From: Alloascoidea africana
Taxonomy: Eukaryota; Ascomycota; Alloascoideomycetes; Alloascoideales; Alloascoideaceae
NCBI GenBank assembly: GCA_030581615.1
Contig: JAKTTT010000027.1
Span: forward strand, 1-64,000
DNA: 64,000 nt
Direction of reading: 5' to 3'
Part shown: positions 18,686 through 30,972 of the stretch, in pieces
Layout: each line of letters opens with the position of its first letter
Numbering within the stretch: the stretch's first letter is position 1
Notes under the pieces: model-generated
The model's input: the letters and a program-made list of their open reading frames with translations, nothing else
Told to the model about the DNA's origin: nothing
The model's database searches: none
Translations under genes and position numbers: made by a program

Positions 18686-20625
18686 TTATCGGGCGCTGTT
18701 GTGGTGATGTGTAAGGATCTGGCTTGCAAATGAAGGTTGTGTGGTGGTCAGTTGTTTGGAGTTTGTTTGTGGATCGCCACACTCAAACTATGAACCATAT
18801 CAGGCTTTTTTCTTCCTTATTTGAACAATGGGCATTCCGTAAATCCATATTTGCAGTTATTGAATCAAGCTCTCGAAGGTCGTTTCTTTCTGCAGGGATG
18901 ATAACTGCAACCGTTCGATGCCATGTCTAAAAAACAGTAACTGACCCCACAAAACTGGACATCACGAACAAAGTTCCTGAGACCAAAACGTAACTAAGCG
19001 CAGGATCTAGGGCGTCCGCTCTATTCTGACTTGGGTTGGTTCACCGGATAAACCAATTTAAGTTATCTTTAAATGTGGCTCAGGCCGTCAAATCTGTAAA
19101 TATTGTCTGTGAAAAGAATGGAACTGGACTTGAGATCACAAGTATAATGAACTAGCATGAGAATTATGAGGCCATAACGGGGTAGATGCTCTTGGTGAAT
19201 AAAAACGACAATGCCTTATCGTATATAGATACGCCGATAGGTTGAGGAGCAATAAGCACAAAAAAAGCTTGCCGACACAGGCTTCCGTTGGAAACCAGTG
19301 AACTTTTGCAGAAAGCACATCAGCTATCGAGTAGCTCTGTTTCATTCCAAAACATGAGTCCTTAGTGTAAAGACAGTAGGAATGCGATCTAGCGAATGCA
19401 TCACATGCTCCGGTTTTCCTTATCAGGAAACCTTGGCAGTCCATTACTTCCGCTTTTGTACACGAGCTGTGAGTCGTCTTCCGGCGGTTCAGGCACAAAG
19501 TAGTCTCGTACTTTGAGGACCGAAGTTAGCCTTCACCAAAACTATCTGGGAGAATCAGAACTATGCTTTTTTGATGGCCAATCATATCTGTTTTTAAGAT
19601 TGACCTCACTTGGCGCTTCAGGATTGTCTCTTATGAACGAGGAAAGGTCTAGATTTTCCTCTTTAGGCCGCTACTTCGATTTACGAGATTTCCCACCTTG
19701 AAATCACCTTAGCCAGAAGTGAGTACAAATGATGATGATAGATTATTCTTTGTGTTTAAACTACACGGAAATTATTGTGTATTTACTGGGCGCTTTGGAA
19801 CGTGTTGGGTGAAACAATGAACTTGAACTTTGAGAGGTTTCCGATGGCAAGCCCATGTAGTAAGCGAGTCCTGTGCTACCACGGACGAGCATGTTTGAAT
19901 ATAAGACTATAATTATAAAGACGATACAAACGTGTAGTAAGCGCTCGTATCAAATAGTACATTTGGTGACACAAGTTGGCGATGGCGCTTAAATCACAGT
20001 TAGGAGAGAAAAGTGAAATGAATGCCCTGTCCCAAAGAAGGTCGGTGAAAGACGAGTGTGATATCTCATAATACGAAACGTTTTGAAGAGCTTGGGCAAG
20101 GAAAGGTTAAAGAGTATTGTTCTCTCAATCTGTAAGATTAAATTTAAGATTTACACATGATCAGATTCTTCAATCTAAAGGTAGGGTTAATGTCGAAAGA
20201 CCAGGATCTAAACCGTGATGCCCAAAGCTCATACAGTCAGATGTCAATGTAGCAAACGGCATGATTCATTAAGTCCACCTTTCATCTTCATCTTTTGCTC
20301 ACTTTACCGATTTCTCCAAAGATTTTAACTATTCCCGCTTGTAACAAAGCATCTATTAGACATCGCAATTTATCCTAGTGGGTAGATCAGAAGGTTTTCA
20401 TGAGCGTGTGTCTGTGCTGATTTTCCCCTTGCATCTAGCTTACACAAAGAGGTGTTACTTTGTAAGTTGGATCTGGAAAGGTGTGCTTTGGGTTCTCCTG
20501 CCGAACATTGCTAAATCGTTTCATTGTGCTTTTCTTTCCCATTTCCTCTGTGCTTTCGAATCTCAATCTTTAGATTTCTAACTCTGGTTTTGTCGTTGGG
20601 ATATGACTCTCTCTCCAAAGTCATC
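18686..20625. other. Long intergenic region upstream of the GATA factor, 1.9 kb
   Basis: No gene recognised. Open frames at 19136-19498 (minus) and 19513-19701 (plus) have no recognisable content. The region is the shared upstream sequence of two divergent genes, BIK1 and the GATA factor. Pyrimidine-rich tracts near 20490-20590 look like 5' leader sequence of the GATA gene. A regulatory role is inferred from size only. Confidence 0.45.
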
Positions 20626-22038
20626 ATGGCTCTTCCAACAAAAATATCAGAAAAAGAAAAAACTGCTTTACCAAGCTTTAATACAATACTACAACAATCA
20701 AATCTTTGGAAGAGGGCTTACTCTGAAGGATCTGGAGAACAACGCTCTTTTCTGTCGCAAGGGCACAAGAGGGAAAAATTATCGGTTGATTTGCCCGTGC
20801 AACAAACTCCGTTCCAAGAACATCGGCCAAGCAAGAGTCATACAAGAACAAATACACTCAATAGCAGCATTCATTGGGGAAGTTCTGGTTCTTATTCTGA
20901 TTGTCTCACCTCTCCAACTGATTCCATCCCAAGCTCTTCCATTAAATATTGGCCCCCAACAACTTTGGGACAAAATCTCACTGCCGATCCACTGCATCCT
21001 GTGACAGAACATCAAATATCAACAAATGTTCCAAACTGCACTGGACCCTTGAAAGAAAGAATAGCACGTCCACTCGAAGTCCCAACAGCATCAAGTACGA
21101 ATGGTGGAAACACAGTTGTCGCTCTAGAAGCAGCGAGAGAGCTTCAGCATAGTGTTAGCCTGTTGATGGCTTTTTCAAATAGTCTTATTGCAGAAGTTAA
21201 AACACCCAGCATGTCAATAACACCTGCCGTATGGATGGAGTACAGAAGAATAACAGAGAGAATTCAGGTTCTCTTGCTTCAGTTAAGCTCCAGTTTTCCT
21301 CATGAATTGACGAACATAGGCCACTCGGAACAAGGTGGTGCTACCAACTCATCCAGACCTTTATTCCAACAGACTAATTGCCCTGGCCATTTAAGATCAT
21401 TAAGTGTGAATCTTCCAGTTCAAAATGAGAGGCCGTTTGATCCAATGGCTAAGCGAAATCACTCAAACATTTTGACAACGGGAAATTATAAACAAACTGG
21501 AGATCTAAACCTGAATTCTCAAGCCCGGCCATCTTATCAACAACCAAAGTTTTTTCCTTCCCATAGATACAGTCAGTCTCTTCATTTACCACATATTTCA
21601 AGACCTACTTCGCCACCAGGACCAAGCAGAACTTGTGCAGAAGGTTCGGAAGAATACCCATTAAAAAGGAAGAAAGTAAAACATAAAAGTACTAGTAAAA
21701 ATGCTTACCTGGGGCATAAAAACATGATATATGTATTACCACCCGATCTTTCCGAAGAATCAACTGAAGATTTGGCTTGCTCTCATTGTGGGAGCATGGT
21801 GACACCTGAGTGGCGGTCTGGTCCCAAAGAATACGAAAGGTTATGCAATGCTTGTGGACTCTTTTACAACAAACTAAAAATGGCTAAGGGTGTGGAGCAA
21901 GCGAACAAAGATATGCTAACCCTTCATCATGGTGGTCAAGCCCGCAGTAGACGGCTCGAACGTCATGAAAGGGCTCTTGAACAGGCTCGCTTGAATTTGG
22001 TAAGAAGCCCAGTTTCGGAAGGCGCTGAAGAGCTTTGA
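20626..22038 (+). CDS. GATA-type zinc-finger transcription factor
   Basis: The 470-residue product starts at 20626 (MALPTKISEKEK); upstream in-frame codons encode a pyrimidine-run leader and are less likely. The only recognised domain is one C-terminal GATA finger at about 385-412: CSHCGSMVTPEWRSGP, then LCNACGLFYNKLK. Its loop has 18 residues between the cysteine pairs (CX2CX18CX2C), the spacing found in white-collar-type and some other fungal GATA proteins. A basic stretch (LKRKKVKHKS, about 346-355) lies upstream and could be a nuclear localisation signal. The long N-terminal region is Ser/Pro/Asn-rich. No PAS or leucine-zipper partner domain was seen. The target pathway is unknown. Confidence 0.88.
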   Translation: MALPTKISEKEKTALPSFNTILQQSNLWKRAYSEGSGEQRSFLSQGHKREKLSVDLPVQQTPFQEHRPSKSHTRTNTLNSSIHWGSSGSYSDCLTSPTDSIPSSSIKYWPPTTLGQNLTADPLHPVTEHQISTNVPNCTGPLKERIARPLEVPTASSTNGGNTVVALEAARELQHSVSLLMAFSNSLIAEVKTPSMSITPAVWMEYRRITERIQVLLLQLSSSFPHELTNIGHSEQGGATNSSRPLFQQTNCPGHLRSLSVNLPVQNERPFDPMAKRNHSNILTTGNYKQTGDLNLNSQARPSYQQPKFFPSHRYSQSLHLPHISRPTSPPGPSRTCAEGSEEYPLKRKKVKHKSTSKNAYLGHKNMIYVLPPDLSEESTEDLACSHCGSMVTPEWRSGPKEYERLCNACGLFYNKLKMAKGVEQANKDMLTLHHGGQARSRRLERHERALEQARLNLVRSPVSEGAEEL

Positions 22039-23388
22039 TTTATGATTTTATGCGAGTCTGAATTCTGGATATTCTTTCCGATTCTGACAATTGAAACGAA
22101 TATTTAGTTGGATGTTCTGCAAATGTTCTTAGAAAATGATTTGATTTGACTTTGATAGCAATTAATGTATTATAGTTCTAGAAACAATTTTTTATCTTGT
22201 TAATAGTGAGCTGCTATATGAACCAGTTTAGATGTGTTGGTTAATCCAAGGATGGTGCTGTGTTCTTTTTATTCTCAACAATATGGAATTGAAGCTGCCT
22301 GATTCATTCATGTCTATAAATCATCAAGCTGGAAACAACATTTGGATTGCGTGAACCTGTACTTTCATTTTCAGACCTGGTCCTCTGGGGTTGTGATCCC
22401 ACTCTACAACAGATTAGCACTACGAGTTCAGACCTTTCGTTTTCATGATCTGGGATCAATAGGCTTTCACAACTATTTTTAGTCGTTTTACGAACCGCGT
22501 GTACAGGCTTCATTTGACCGAAGAATTAAATCTTTTAAAAGCTCGGCTGTAATTTGTAAAGTACAAGAGCCTTATCACATAAACCTATCATTTACTTAGC
22601 TCTTTTTCCCTTATCCCTTTATTATATGCTCTTAAAGTTCACAGAACATTATTCAAAACGCCACTGCTTTCTTGTCCAACCTTCACAAATGATCTATGTA
22701 ACATTAGAACCACTTAAATAGCACATTCAATCTTCAAGATAGACCGTTAAGCAATTAGAAACCCCAGTCTATATTGGTCAGACTCCTTTCTTGCCCCAAA
22801 ATCATTCTACTCTAATAAGCGCGTTCTGTTCGCCCTTTGCGCCTGAAGCCATTTGAAAAGGTAAAAATCTGTCGAATTATCGATGCTTCCGTTCTTAAAT
22901 GGATTTTAAAATGGTTGTAAACTCTCAGGACTGGTATTGGATTTCGGTTATATTGCCTATTAGACGCAAGCTTGTATACTAGATACGACGGAAAAATGTC
23001 CGCATTATTATATCTCCGAGCGCTTCATTCGACTATTCCGCTGCACACTATTATCAACGAAAAATATTATTATTAAAGCACCACTATGAATGACAAATTT
23101 GATTACTTTTCAGGGAAAAAACTTGCATTACCTAAATGCGCTGTCAAAATTTAATGTGCTACAGATGTTCCCGTAACTCCAAGAATTTCTATAGATCAAT
23201 ACGCCTACAAGTATTGATGATTTGTGCAAAATAGCACATGTATGAAGCTATTAGGAAAGTACATTGCAAGTGAGTTCACAATTACGTTCTAATCATGATT
23301 ATTAATCTCGTTCCCACGACCAATAACTTGTGACGAAAGGGTTCCAGACTCCAACAAAGTCTTACTTTCAGAGTTTTTTTTCGAGTGT
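22039..23388. other. Intergenic between two convergent genes, 1.35 kb
   Basis: No gene recognised. It is AT-rich, with no open frame longer than about 70 codons. This is large for a region between two 3' ends, so a non-coding RNA or undetected small gene is possible, but nothing specific was seen. Confidence 0.45.
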
Positions 23389-24252
23389 TTATGCAAGGTC
23401 TGGTCGCCAATCTAACTCTAATCTGCGATAAATATCGGTCTGTACTTGAATTTTGATCCATTTTTTCTCTTCCTCAGACAGTCTTTTCCGGTTAGGCGGC
23501 GGCGGACTTGAAGTCGAAGGTATGCCAGGATAGTACTGCTGCCGATCCGTATTTAACCCACTCTGCTGCTTCAGTTTGGCATAAACTTGTTTACATTCCC
23601 AGAGACATTGACTCTCAACCCCCAAGTTCAACATGTAGTTTTCTATTATGTTTCTCCATTCTGATTTGTACAGTACAGCTCTTCCCATATGCTGGGGATG
23701 CTTTAGATTATGTTGCTGCCGAACGCTTTCCACACTACACCTTGCTACATTAAGCTTATATTGCAAACTTAGGCTGTGCTCTTTGTAGATATCGCTGTAG
23801 ATAAGCGCCTGAACAAAAGTTTCATTAGATGCTGTTAATGGTATAAACACAAAATGAAATTTTGGCTGGCTTGCTGGGGGTTGTTTCATCGGATCAAGCT
23901 GGGACCTTAGGCTCTGAGGAATTCTTGTAGCTGTGATTTGTGGGATGATTCCATCCCACTCAGGACGCAGTTCATTGATTATTAAAAGGGACCTAATATC
24001 ATTCAACTCCCAATCGATGATCGGCCTTTTTGTAAAGCTGGGTCTTCCCGCATTGGTGAGGCTAGTTTTATTTGCCATGATCTCCGCAGGATACATATCA
24101 TGGAAGCTATTTGGGAGGGCTGTTTCAAGTGATATTGCCTTTTCCGAAAAGGTGGGTCTAACATGTCCTTTCCCATTCAGGCTATGAGGAGTGCTTATCG
24201 TAGAGGAAGCAGAAGGATTTTGGCGATTATCAAACTGTGCTGGTCTGAACAT
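23389..24252 (-). CDS. Probable Std1/Mth1-like regulator of glucose sensing
   Basis: The 287-residue single-exon product has a low-complexity N-terminus and a core from about 85 to 225. Recognisable core segments are IDWELNDIRSLLIINELRPE, FHFVFIPLTASNETFVQALI, YSDIYKEHSLSLQYKLNVA and SVESVRQQHNLKHP. These resemble, from memory, the conserved C-terminal half of Std1/Mth1, corepressor partners of Rgt1 that are degraded on glucose signalling. The C-terminal segment is highly charged (KRLSEEEKKWIKIQVQ). The product is shorter than the 430-440-residue Saccharomyces proteins. The assignment rests on remembered motif similarity and should be treated as probable. A CCCCTTTT stress-type element lies at about 24321 in the upstream region. 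Confidence 0.55.
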   Translation of the reverse strand: MFRPAQFDNRQNPSASSTISTPHSLNGKGHVRPTFSEKAISLETALPNSFHDMYPAEIMANKTSLTNAGRPSFTKRPIIDWELNDIRSLLIINELRPEWDGIIPQITATRIPQSLRSQLDPMKQPPASQPKFHFVFIPLTASNETFVQALIYSDIYKEHSLSLQYKLNVARCSVESVRQQHNLKHPQHMGRAVLYKSEWRNIIENYMLNLGVESQCLWECKQVYAKLKQQSGLNTDRQQYYPGIPSTSSPPPPNRKRLSEEEKKWIKIQVQTDIYRRLELDWRPDLA

Positions 24253-24978
24253 TGGTGATAGTTAGCCGGAAAAAAAGGGAAAAGAAGAACATGAGTGCAG
24301 CTGGTGTTTGGTACCAAGGCCCCTTTTTATATTAATCAATCAATGGCGTCTGGAATAACCTTAGATACAGCTGTTAATAAAAAACAAAACAAAAATACAA
24401 ATCGCTCTTCTAAGAAAGCGATTATTTTTATTTATTATTATTTTTCTCATTTATTATTAATCATATCATGGAAAAAAAGAAAGAATAGAGGCAACTAAAG
24501 TTTTTCCAATCCCGAATTCTAGGTTAAAGGGAAACGAATAGCTTGCAACCAATACATTGATATTAGCCGCAATGATCTTTGGAGTTGCTTCTCTCAGGCT
24601 GGATTTATTCCTTGGCCCAATCCCAGTGCACCCGAATATAATGATCCTTCACAGGACTTGTCCTGCACTCCGGATTATCCCAATCAAGGTGAACGCCAGC
24701 CAGCGTTTATCTCAGAATTGGGTATCCCCTTTTTTGTATAAAACATCAGTGGTTTCCATTCTTAATGACCGATTATAAGGACATTAAATTAATCATTTTT
24801 AAACAAGAGGTTTTCATTTTAGACAAAATGGGGGGAGCGTAGTTCTTACATTTACAACTAGGCTAACAAGCGTCACCTTGTTAGTGAAGTGTCAATTCGA
24901 TAACATAGTCACAGTTAGAGCAACTAACGTTGTGTTTTTTTTTTATTAACTTTGATAAGGGAATAAACTCATAATTAA
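24253..24978. other. Intergenic with a coding-like orphan frame
   Basis: A plus-strand frame from 24538 to 24741 is open and has protein-like composition (WPNPSAPEYNDPSQDLS, then FISELGIPFFV and a stop), but it has no ATG and a stop just upstream. It may be a relic exon. The rest is AT-rich and contains the promoter of the Std1/Mth1-like gene. Confidence 0.3.
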
Positions 24979-26085
24979 TCAACTATCGTCCAGTAATTCA
25001 TTAGCCTCTGGACCTAGCTCTTTCTTTAAAACTTCATCCAGTAGCTGTTCCTTTTGACACCATATTCGTCTTCTTCTTTTTGTAAGTTGCCCCAATTCAT
25101 CAGTAAGTGTTTTCTCCATCTCTAATTGCCACAGTAACTTCCTCTTCAATTCTTGAAGTTTTTCAACTGTCTCCTCCACTGTCTTCAAATCGTCAATTTC
25201 TGGATCAGGCTCGTATTGTTTTGCCTGCTGTTGTTGACCCTTCTGTACGATTCCAGCCCGTTTTGAGTGTCCATTTAATTTCTCCTTTAGCTGTTTCATA
25301 TGGAGAACCGCAGTTTCCTCTCTTTCCTTTTCCTGTTTTATCAGCTCTGCTTCTTCTTCTGAGTTCAGTCCTGGGTGTTCCATCTTCAAATGGTACCGCT
25401 TTATAGAAGGTGTAAGCCCCAGTTGGGGCGGTTTTCCGGGATCAACCCATTTTATTCCAGATCCGGTCTTGATTCCTTCTTTCCCATTTTCCTGTGTGTG
25501 ATTTTGCAACATTTCTTCCGTCGTTCCGGGATTGTTATAATCATTAACATCACCGAAAAACACATTAATTCCTTCACTATGCCACCATGGCAATCTTTCT
25601 GCTATCCTTGATGAGTTTGCCTCATGAACCGTTCTCATATGTTTGGCCAACGCATCTGATCGTGTAAAGTTTTTGTTGCATTCAGGAACTATACAGAAAA
25701 ACGGTTTTTCACCAGTGTGACTTCTCATATGTGAAACAAGAGCAAATCTTGAAGGTTGAAGTATGCCCTTTCGATTACATCCTACCCATTCACATGTATA
25801 TTTGGGTTGTCTGACTCCAATATGTGTATCCACCAAATGAGACACAAGACTTTCACGGTTTGATAACTCGGCTTCACAGCCACTCCATTTACAAATGACT
25901 GTAGCACTGGCTTTTTTCCCGGATTTACCTTCTCCATCGTGATCATCCTCCTCATCGGACTCTACTGAAGATTCATAACTGATGTCGGAAAAGCTTGAAG
26001 AATCCGAATCGTATGTAGGTGCGCGAACAGGTACCACTGAGAATACACTCGATTGCTCACTCAACGTTGCGGGTATCGAAGACAT
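24979..26085 (-). CDS. C2H2 zinc-finger protein, Iec1-like (INO80-associated)
   Basis: The 368-residue protein has an acidic N-terminus (SSVESDEEDDHDGEGK) and three C2H2 fingers at about 60-165. The first is CKWSGCEAEL with HLVDTH. The second is CEWVGCNRKGILQPSRFALV with HMRSH and a TGEKPF linker. The third is CIVPECNKNFTRSDALAKH. The QPSRFALVSHMRSHTGEKPF and RSDALAKHMRTVHE segments are shared with S. pombe Iec1 and its relatives in filamentous fungi, which associate with the INO80 chromatin remodeller and are YY1-related. The C-terminal half is coiled-coil, rich in Glu, Lys and Gln (about 245-350). The zinc-finger call is firm; the INO80 association is inferred. Confidence 0.72.
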   Translation of the reverse strand: MSSIPATLSEQSSVFSVVPVRAPTYDSDSSSFSDISYESSVESDEEDDHDGEGKSGKKASATVICKWSGCEAELSNRESLVSHLVDTHIGVRQPKYTCEWVGCNRKGILQPSRFALVSHMRSHTGEKPFFCIVPECNKNFTRSDALAKHMRTVHEANSSRIAERLPWWHSEGINVFFGDVNDYNNPGTTEEMLQNHTQENGKEGIKTGSGIKWVDPGKPPQLGLTPSIKRYHLKMEHPGLNSEEEAELIKQEKEREETAVLHMKQLKEKLNGHSKRAGIVQKGQQQQAKQYEPDPEIDDLKTVEETVEKLQELKRKLLWQLEMEKTLTDELGQLTKRRRRIWCQKEQLLDEVLKKELGPEANELLDDS

Positions 26086-26350
26086 AATTAATAAAAAAGT
26101 ACTGTTACAATTTTTGAAGCATCAACTCGGAGATGCTTCGCGAGTTTTATGTGTTTAGGGATGATGGGCTGTTTGTTCACTGCAAGTGGTATCGTCGCAC
26201 ACAGCTAGGCGATGAAGGAGGGAGTACAATAATAGTGACTGCATTTACACACCCATTTGCGTAACTACCAGACTGGAATTTACTGAGTCACAAAAATCGA
26301 GATTGGGGAATCTTTCACTACGAAACCGTGTCAAGATTGATAGGATAAGA

Positions 26351-28026
26351 ATGTCCGACTTGCAACATACTATTCTGAAAAAGTTGGATGAGAGCGGTGC
26401 CATCGAGGATACTCGTGTGCAATTCCCCGATTCTACCTCTCAAACAATTCAAGGTGAGTCAGCTATTCTTTTTCAAGTTTTTTATTGTTTTTTTTTTTTT
26501 GATCAAGGCACCACTATAGTTTGAACAGTTGTCTAATTCAGATAATTTTTCACTTACTCAGGTGCTTTAAGCTCTCTTGCATCGAGGTCGATGGTCAACT
26601 ATGAGACTATCGAAAAAGAGCAATGGACTTTAACCAAAGAAGCGGAAGACATTGTTGCAAATGGATCCCATGAAATTCGTCTTCTCCAAGAGGTTGTCAA
26701 AAGCTTGGAAGGATTAAAGATTTCCGAAGTCAAGGTATGAAATTAACGGTCCAAATAAATCTATTAATTATCTGGGTTTATTTCTAACGATCACTTTCCA
26801 TTTTTTTTTTTTGGTAGACTTTGTTGGGAGATAACGGAAGAGTCGGACAGAGTAAAGCTTTTAAAAACAAATGGATTAAAAAAGATGGAGATAAGTTACT
26901 CTCAAACATTGAAACGGTTCCTGAAGATATTACCAAACAACAACTGCAAGAGATCCAGAAATCGGGTACTCTAACTTCGGGTACTAAAGATTTGAACGAT
27001 CTGAAAAAGCGAAAGTTAATTACCATGAGTAGAATCATCTCTTTCAAAGTTTCAAAAGGCACGGAATTTGCCTTGGAGATTAAAAAACTGGAGACGGATA
27101 TCACATCAGAGATGATTGCCAATGGGTCATGGAAAAACCTACAATTCAAACCTTACAACTTTGCTTCTCAAGGAATTTCACCCGATGCCGGTGCTTTACA
27201 CCCCTTAATGAAGGTGAGAGAGGAGTTTAGACAGATTTTTTTCTCTATGGGATTTACTGAAATGCCAAGCAACCAATTTGTCGAGTCCGGTTTTTGGAAC
27301 TTTGATACGTTGTTTGTTCCTCAACAGCATCCTGCTCGTGATTTGCAAGATACTTTCTATCTGAAAGATCCGGTGAAAGCAGATCCACCCAAGGATAAAG
27401 AATATTGGGAGAATGTGAAGAGCGTTCATCAGGATGGTGCCTATGGTTCAATAGGTTATAGGTATCCTTGGAGTGGGGATGAGTCTCTACGGATGGTTCT
27501 GAGAACGCACACAACTGCTATTTCCTCCCACATGCTGAAGAAGTTGGCAGAAGACCCGCGACCTGCAAGATATTTTTCAATTGATCGAGTTTTCAGAAAC
27601 GAGGCTGTTGATGCTACACATTTGGCCGAGTTTCATCAAGTGGAAGGTGTTCTTGCAGACTATAACCTTACACTTGGAGATCTGATTGGATTCATGCAAT
27701 CTTTCTTTGCCAAAATGGGTGTTGATCAACTCCGTTTCAAACCTGCCTACAACCCTTACACCGAGCCAAGCTTGGAGATTTTCGGATGGCATGAAGGACT
27801 GAATAAGTGGGTTGAAATCGGTAATTCGGGAATGTTTAGACCCGAGATGTTGGAGGCAATGGGTCTTCCTCCCAACATGAGAGTTCACGGATGGGGGTTG
27901 TCATTAGAACGACCCACAATGATCAAATATGGGCTTTCCAATATCAGAGATTTGCTGGGACATAAAGTGAGTTTGGATTTTATCGAAAATAATCCAGCTG
28001 CCAGACTTGATGAGAAATTGGTATAA
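26351..28026 (+). CDS. FRS2: Cytosolic phenylalanyl-tRNA synthetase alpha subunit, three exons
   Basis: Exons are 26351-26453, 26562-26734 and 26818-28026; introns of 108 and 83 nt have GTGAGT and GTATGA donors, the second with a clear CTAAC branch site. The 494-residue product starts MSDLQHTILKKLDE, as in yeast Frs2. It contains the N-terminal winged-helix domains and the class II catalytic core: GALHPLMKVREEFRQIFFSM (motif 1), FSIDRVFRNEAVDATHLAEF with HQVEG (motif 2), and GWGLSLERPTMIKYG (motif 3). It charges tRNA-Phe as an alpha2-beta2 enzyme. RDLLGHKV near the C-terminus uses CTG for the second Leu, supporting standard CUG decoding. It is convergent with RPS13, 147 bp apart. Confidence 0.97.
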
Positions 28027-28173
28027 AGGAATAGTAATGTAGTAAAAGATTTATCTTGTTCATCTCTGGAAGCATTAACTTTTAATACTTGAAGAATCTT
28101 TCTACAATATTAATACGGATAATATGGGGCAAAAAACCAAATCAATTCATATCAAAATTATGTTATGTTTTCT

Positions 28174-28858
28174 CTAGTTAACGAGAGCCGAGGCAGTAGC
28201 AGACTCGTACTTCCAATTAGGAGGCAAAACCTCTACCGAGCGATAATATCTTGCGAGACGATGAATTCTAGATTCGATCAAAATCAATCTAAACTTGCTG
28301 TCTTTGTCCTTTCTGTTTTTTTCCAGGTGCTTGCGAACAGACACGGCTTTTTTGATCAAATAGTAAAGATCTTCTGGTATTTCCGGTGCAAGTCCTAATA
28401 TTTACGAAAAAAAATGCCACTCTGTCAGCAACTTGTGTTTTTTAAAACGCAAGACCAAGCAGAGGTACAAGTGGAATGAAGATTCGCGGTCTATGCGATT
28501 CTTTGTATCCATACGTCTCTCATCGATCTACAATAAAAAGAAAATTAGTACTAACCGTTTGACTTTAGTATTCTGAGAATTTTGTTTCCTGAGAAAGTTA
28601 GTACATATAAAACAGCACAACAAAAAAAAAAAAAAAAGTGATACGGGACCACATACCAGTGACAGCTTTAACTTGGGAAACACCTTGAGAATCTCTTAGC
28701 ACAACACCGATTTGCGAAGGAGTCAGGCCTTTTCTGGCAAGTTTGATAATCTGTTCCTTGACGGCTTCAGGGGTCAACTTGAGCCATGAAGGAGCAGCTC
28801 TAGAGTATGGGGTTGCAGAAGAAGAGATTCCTTTTCCTTTACTGTGTAAACGGGCCAT
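28174..28858 (-). CDS. RPS13: 40S ribosomal protein uS15 (Rps13), three exons
   Basis: Exons are 28858-28657, 28588-28556 (33 nt) and 28394-28174. Introns are 68 nt (GTATGT, CTAAC, CAG) and 161 nt (GTTAGT, CTGAC, TAG). The joined 151-residue product reads [20 protein letters not shown] at the start. Exon 2 encodes only [10 protein letters not shown], and exon 3 starts [18 protein letters not shown], giving the full family sequence with no gap. The protein binds the central domain of 18S rRNA in the small subunit. Length equals yeast Rps13 (151). The unusually small exon is fixed by exact conservation on both sides. Confidence 0.97.
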
Positions 28859-29396
28859 TGTGAAAGATCGAGTTGAGCAGAATGTCGTGAATTTGTTGCT
28901 GGTGGTATTTGAACAAAGGAGGAAGGAGAGGTGAAAGTTTTTTGCGTTTCCTGGGGTGTCTTGATGCGTGGGTCTGATAACTACATCCGTGATGAGATTA
29001 ACACTTACACTCACAACCTTAAAAGGGCAACACTGTGAAACATGAGCGCTAGACAAACAGGCGCTTTTTACAAGATTTGACTTTTAATTGGGAAATGACA
29101 ATGGGAAAGGGGAGTGAAAAGCAATACTGCAAGCATATTGGCAAATTGCGAATTATTACACTCAATTGTGAGCCACGGAAAATACCAGATGGATATCTAA
29201 ACTGCACAAGCTTGCTCACCAGTCATATCAATGACTTGGCTGGTCACGTCTTACAAGCATATTTTCTTGTAGTTTCTAATCTTTACTGAATTTGATTCGT
29301 TTCAGATATCCTAATCCTAATACTGTACAAAACACATAACATAGTTATATACCCAAAAGAAGATAAAAAGCACACAATTAACCCGATTCTCAATTT
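28859..29396. other. Intergenic: RPS13 promoter and H3 3' region
   Basis: About 540 bp without a gene. It contains the upstream region of RPS13 and the 3' region of the histone H3 gene. Both are on the minus strand. No specific ribosomal-protein-promoter motif was recognised with confidence. Confidence 0.5.
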
Positions 29397-30609
<1,213 letters not shown>

Positions 30610-30762
30610 GCGAGTCTTGTGTTATGAATCTTTGGGCTTTACTATTATTCGGGCTTTTGTACATTTATATTTAGAACCAGTTTTTTAATCATGATGTTTT
30701 GCTATATGGAGCGTTCCAGTAATTAGTAAAAATGAGTATTGTTGGTATGAGTAGTTTCGTTT

Positions 30763-30770
30763 TGACGTCA
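30763..30770. promoter_or_regulatory. Perfect CRE/ATF palindrome upstream of RPN4
   Basis: TGACGTCA lies 203 bp upstream of the RPN4 start in an otherwise gene-free 363-bp region (30610-30972) between H4 and RPN4. Yeast CRE/ATF-type bZIP factors (Sko1, Aca1/Cst6) bind this sequence. RPN4 is stress-induced in S. cerevisiae, so a CRE would be a plausible stress input; this is inference. Confidence 0.5.
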
Positions 30771-30972
30771 CCGCCGCGCCGGCTGCGATGGAGTGATCCC
30801 GCAACACACTTAGCCTCAGACCTCTTCTTATCGCGACTGCTCTTCCCATCTCTTTTTCCCACTCCCCCTCCATATCTCGGTCGGCCAGCATCTTCCAGAC
30901 CATCTCCACAAGATCCAAACCTGTTCAGTGCCAGCTTCTACACGATCTCCGATCTCCGACCCCTCAGCACAC

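Noticed and set aside
19513-19701. Small gene upstream of the GATA factor
   Set aside because: A 62-codon frame without recognisable content; it is compatible with chance in a long regulatory region.
27949-27964. CUG-to-Ser reassignment
   Set aside because: CTG encodes the invariant second Leu of the FRS2 LLGHKV motif, so standard decoding is favoured.
28395-28555. Possible C/D-box snoRNA in RPS13 intron 2 (human RPS13 introns carry U14)
   Set aside because: The box C-like CGATGA departs from RTGATGA, the only CTGA is the intron's own CTGAC branch site, and no terminal stem was seen.
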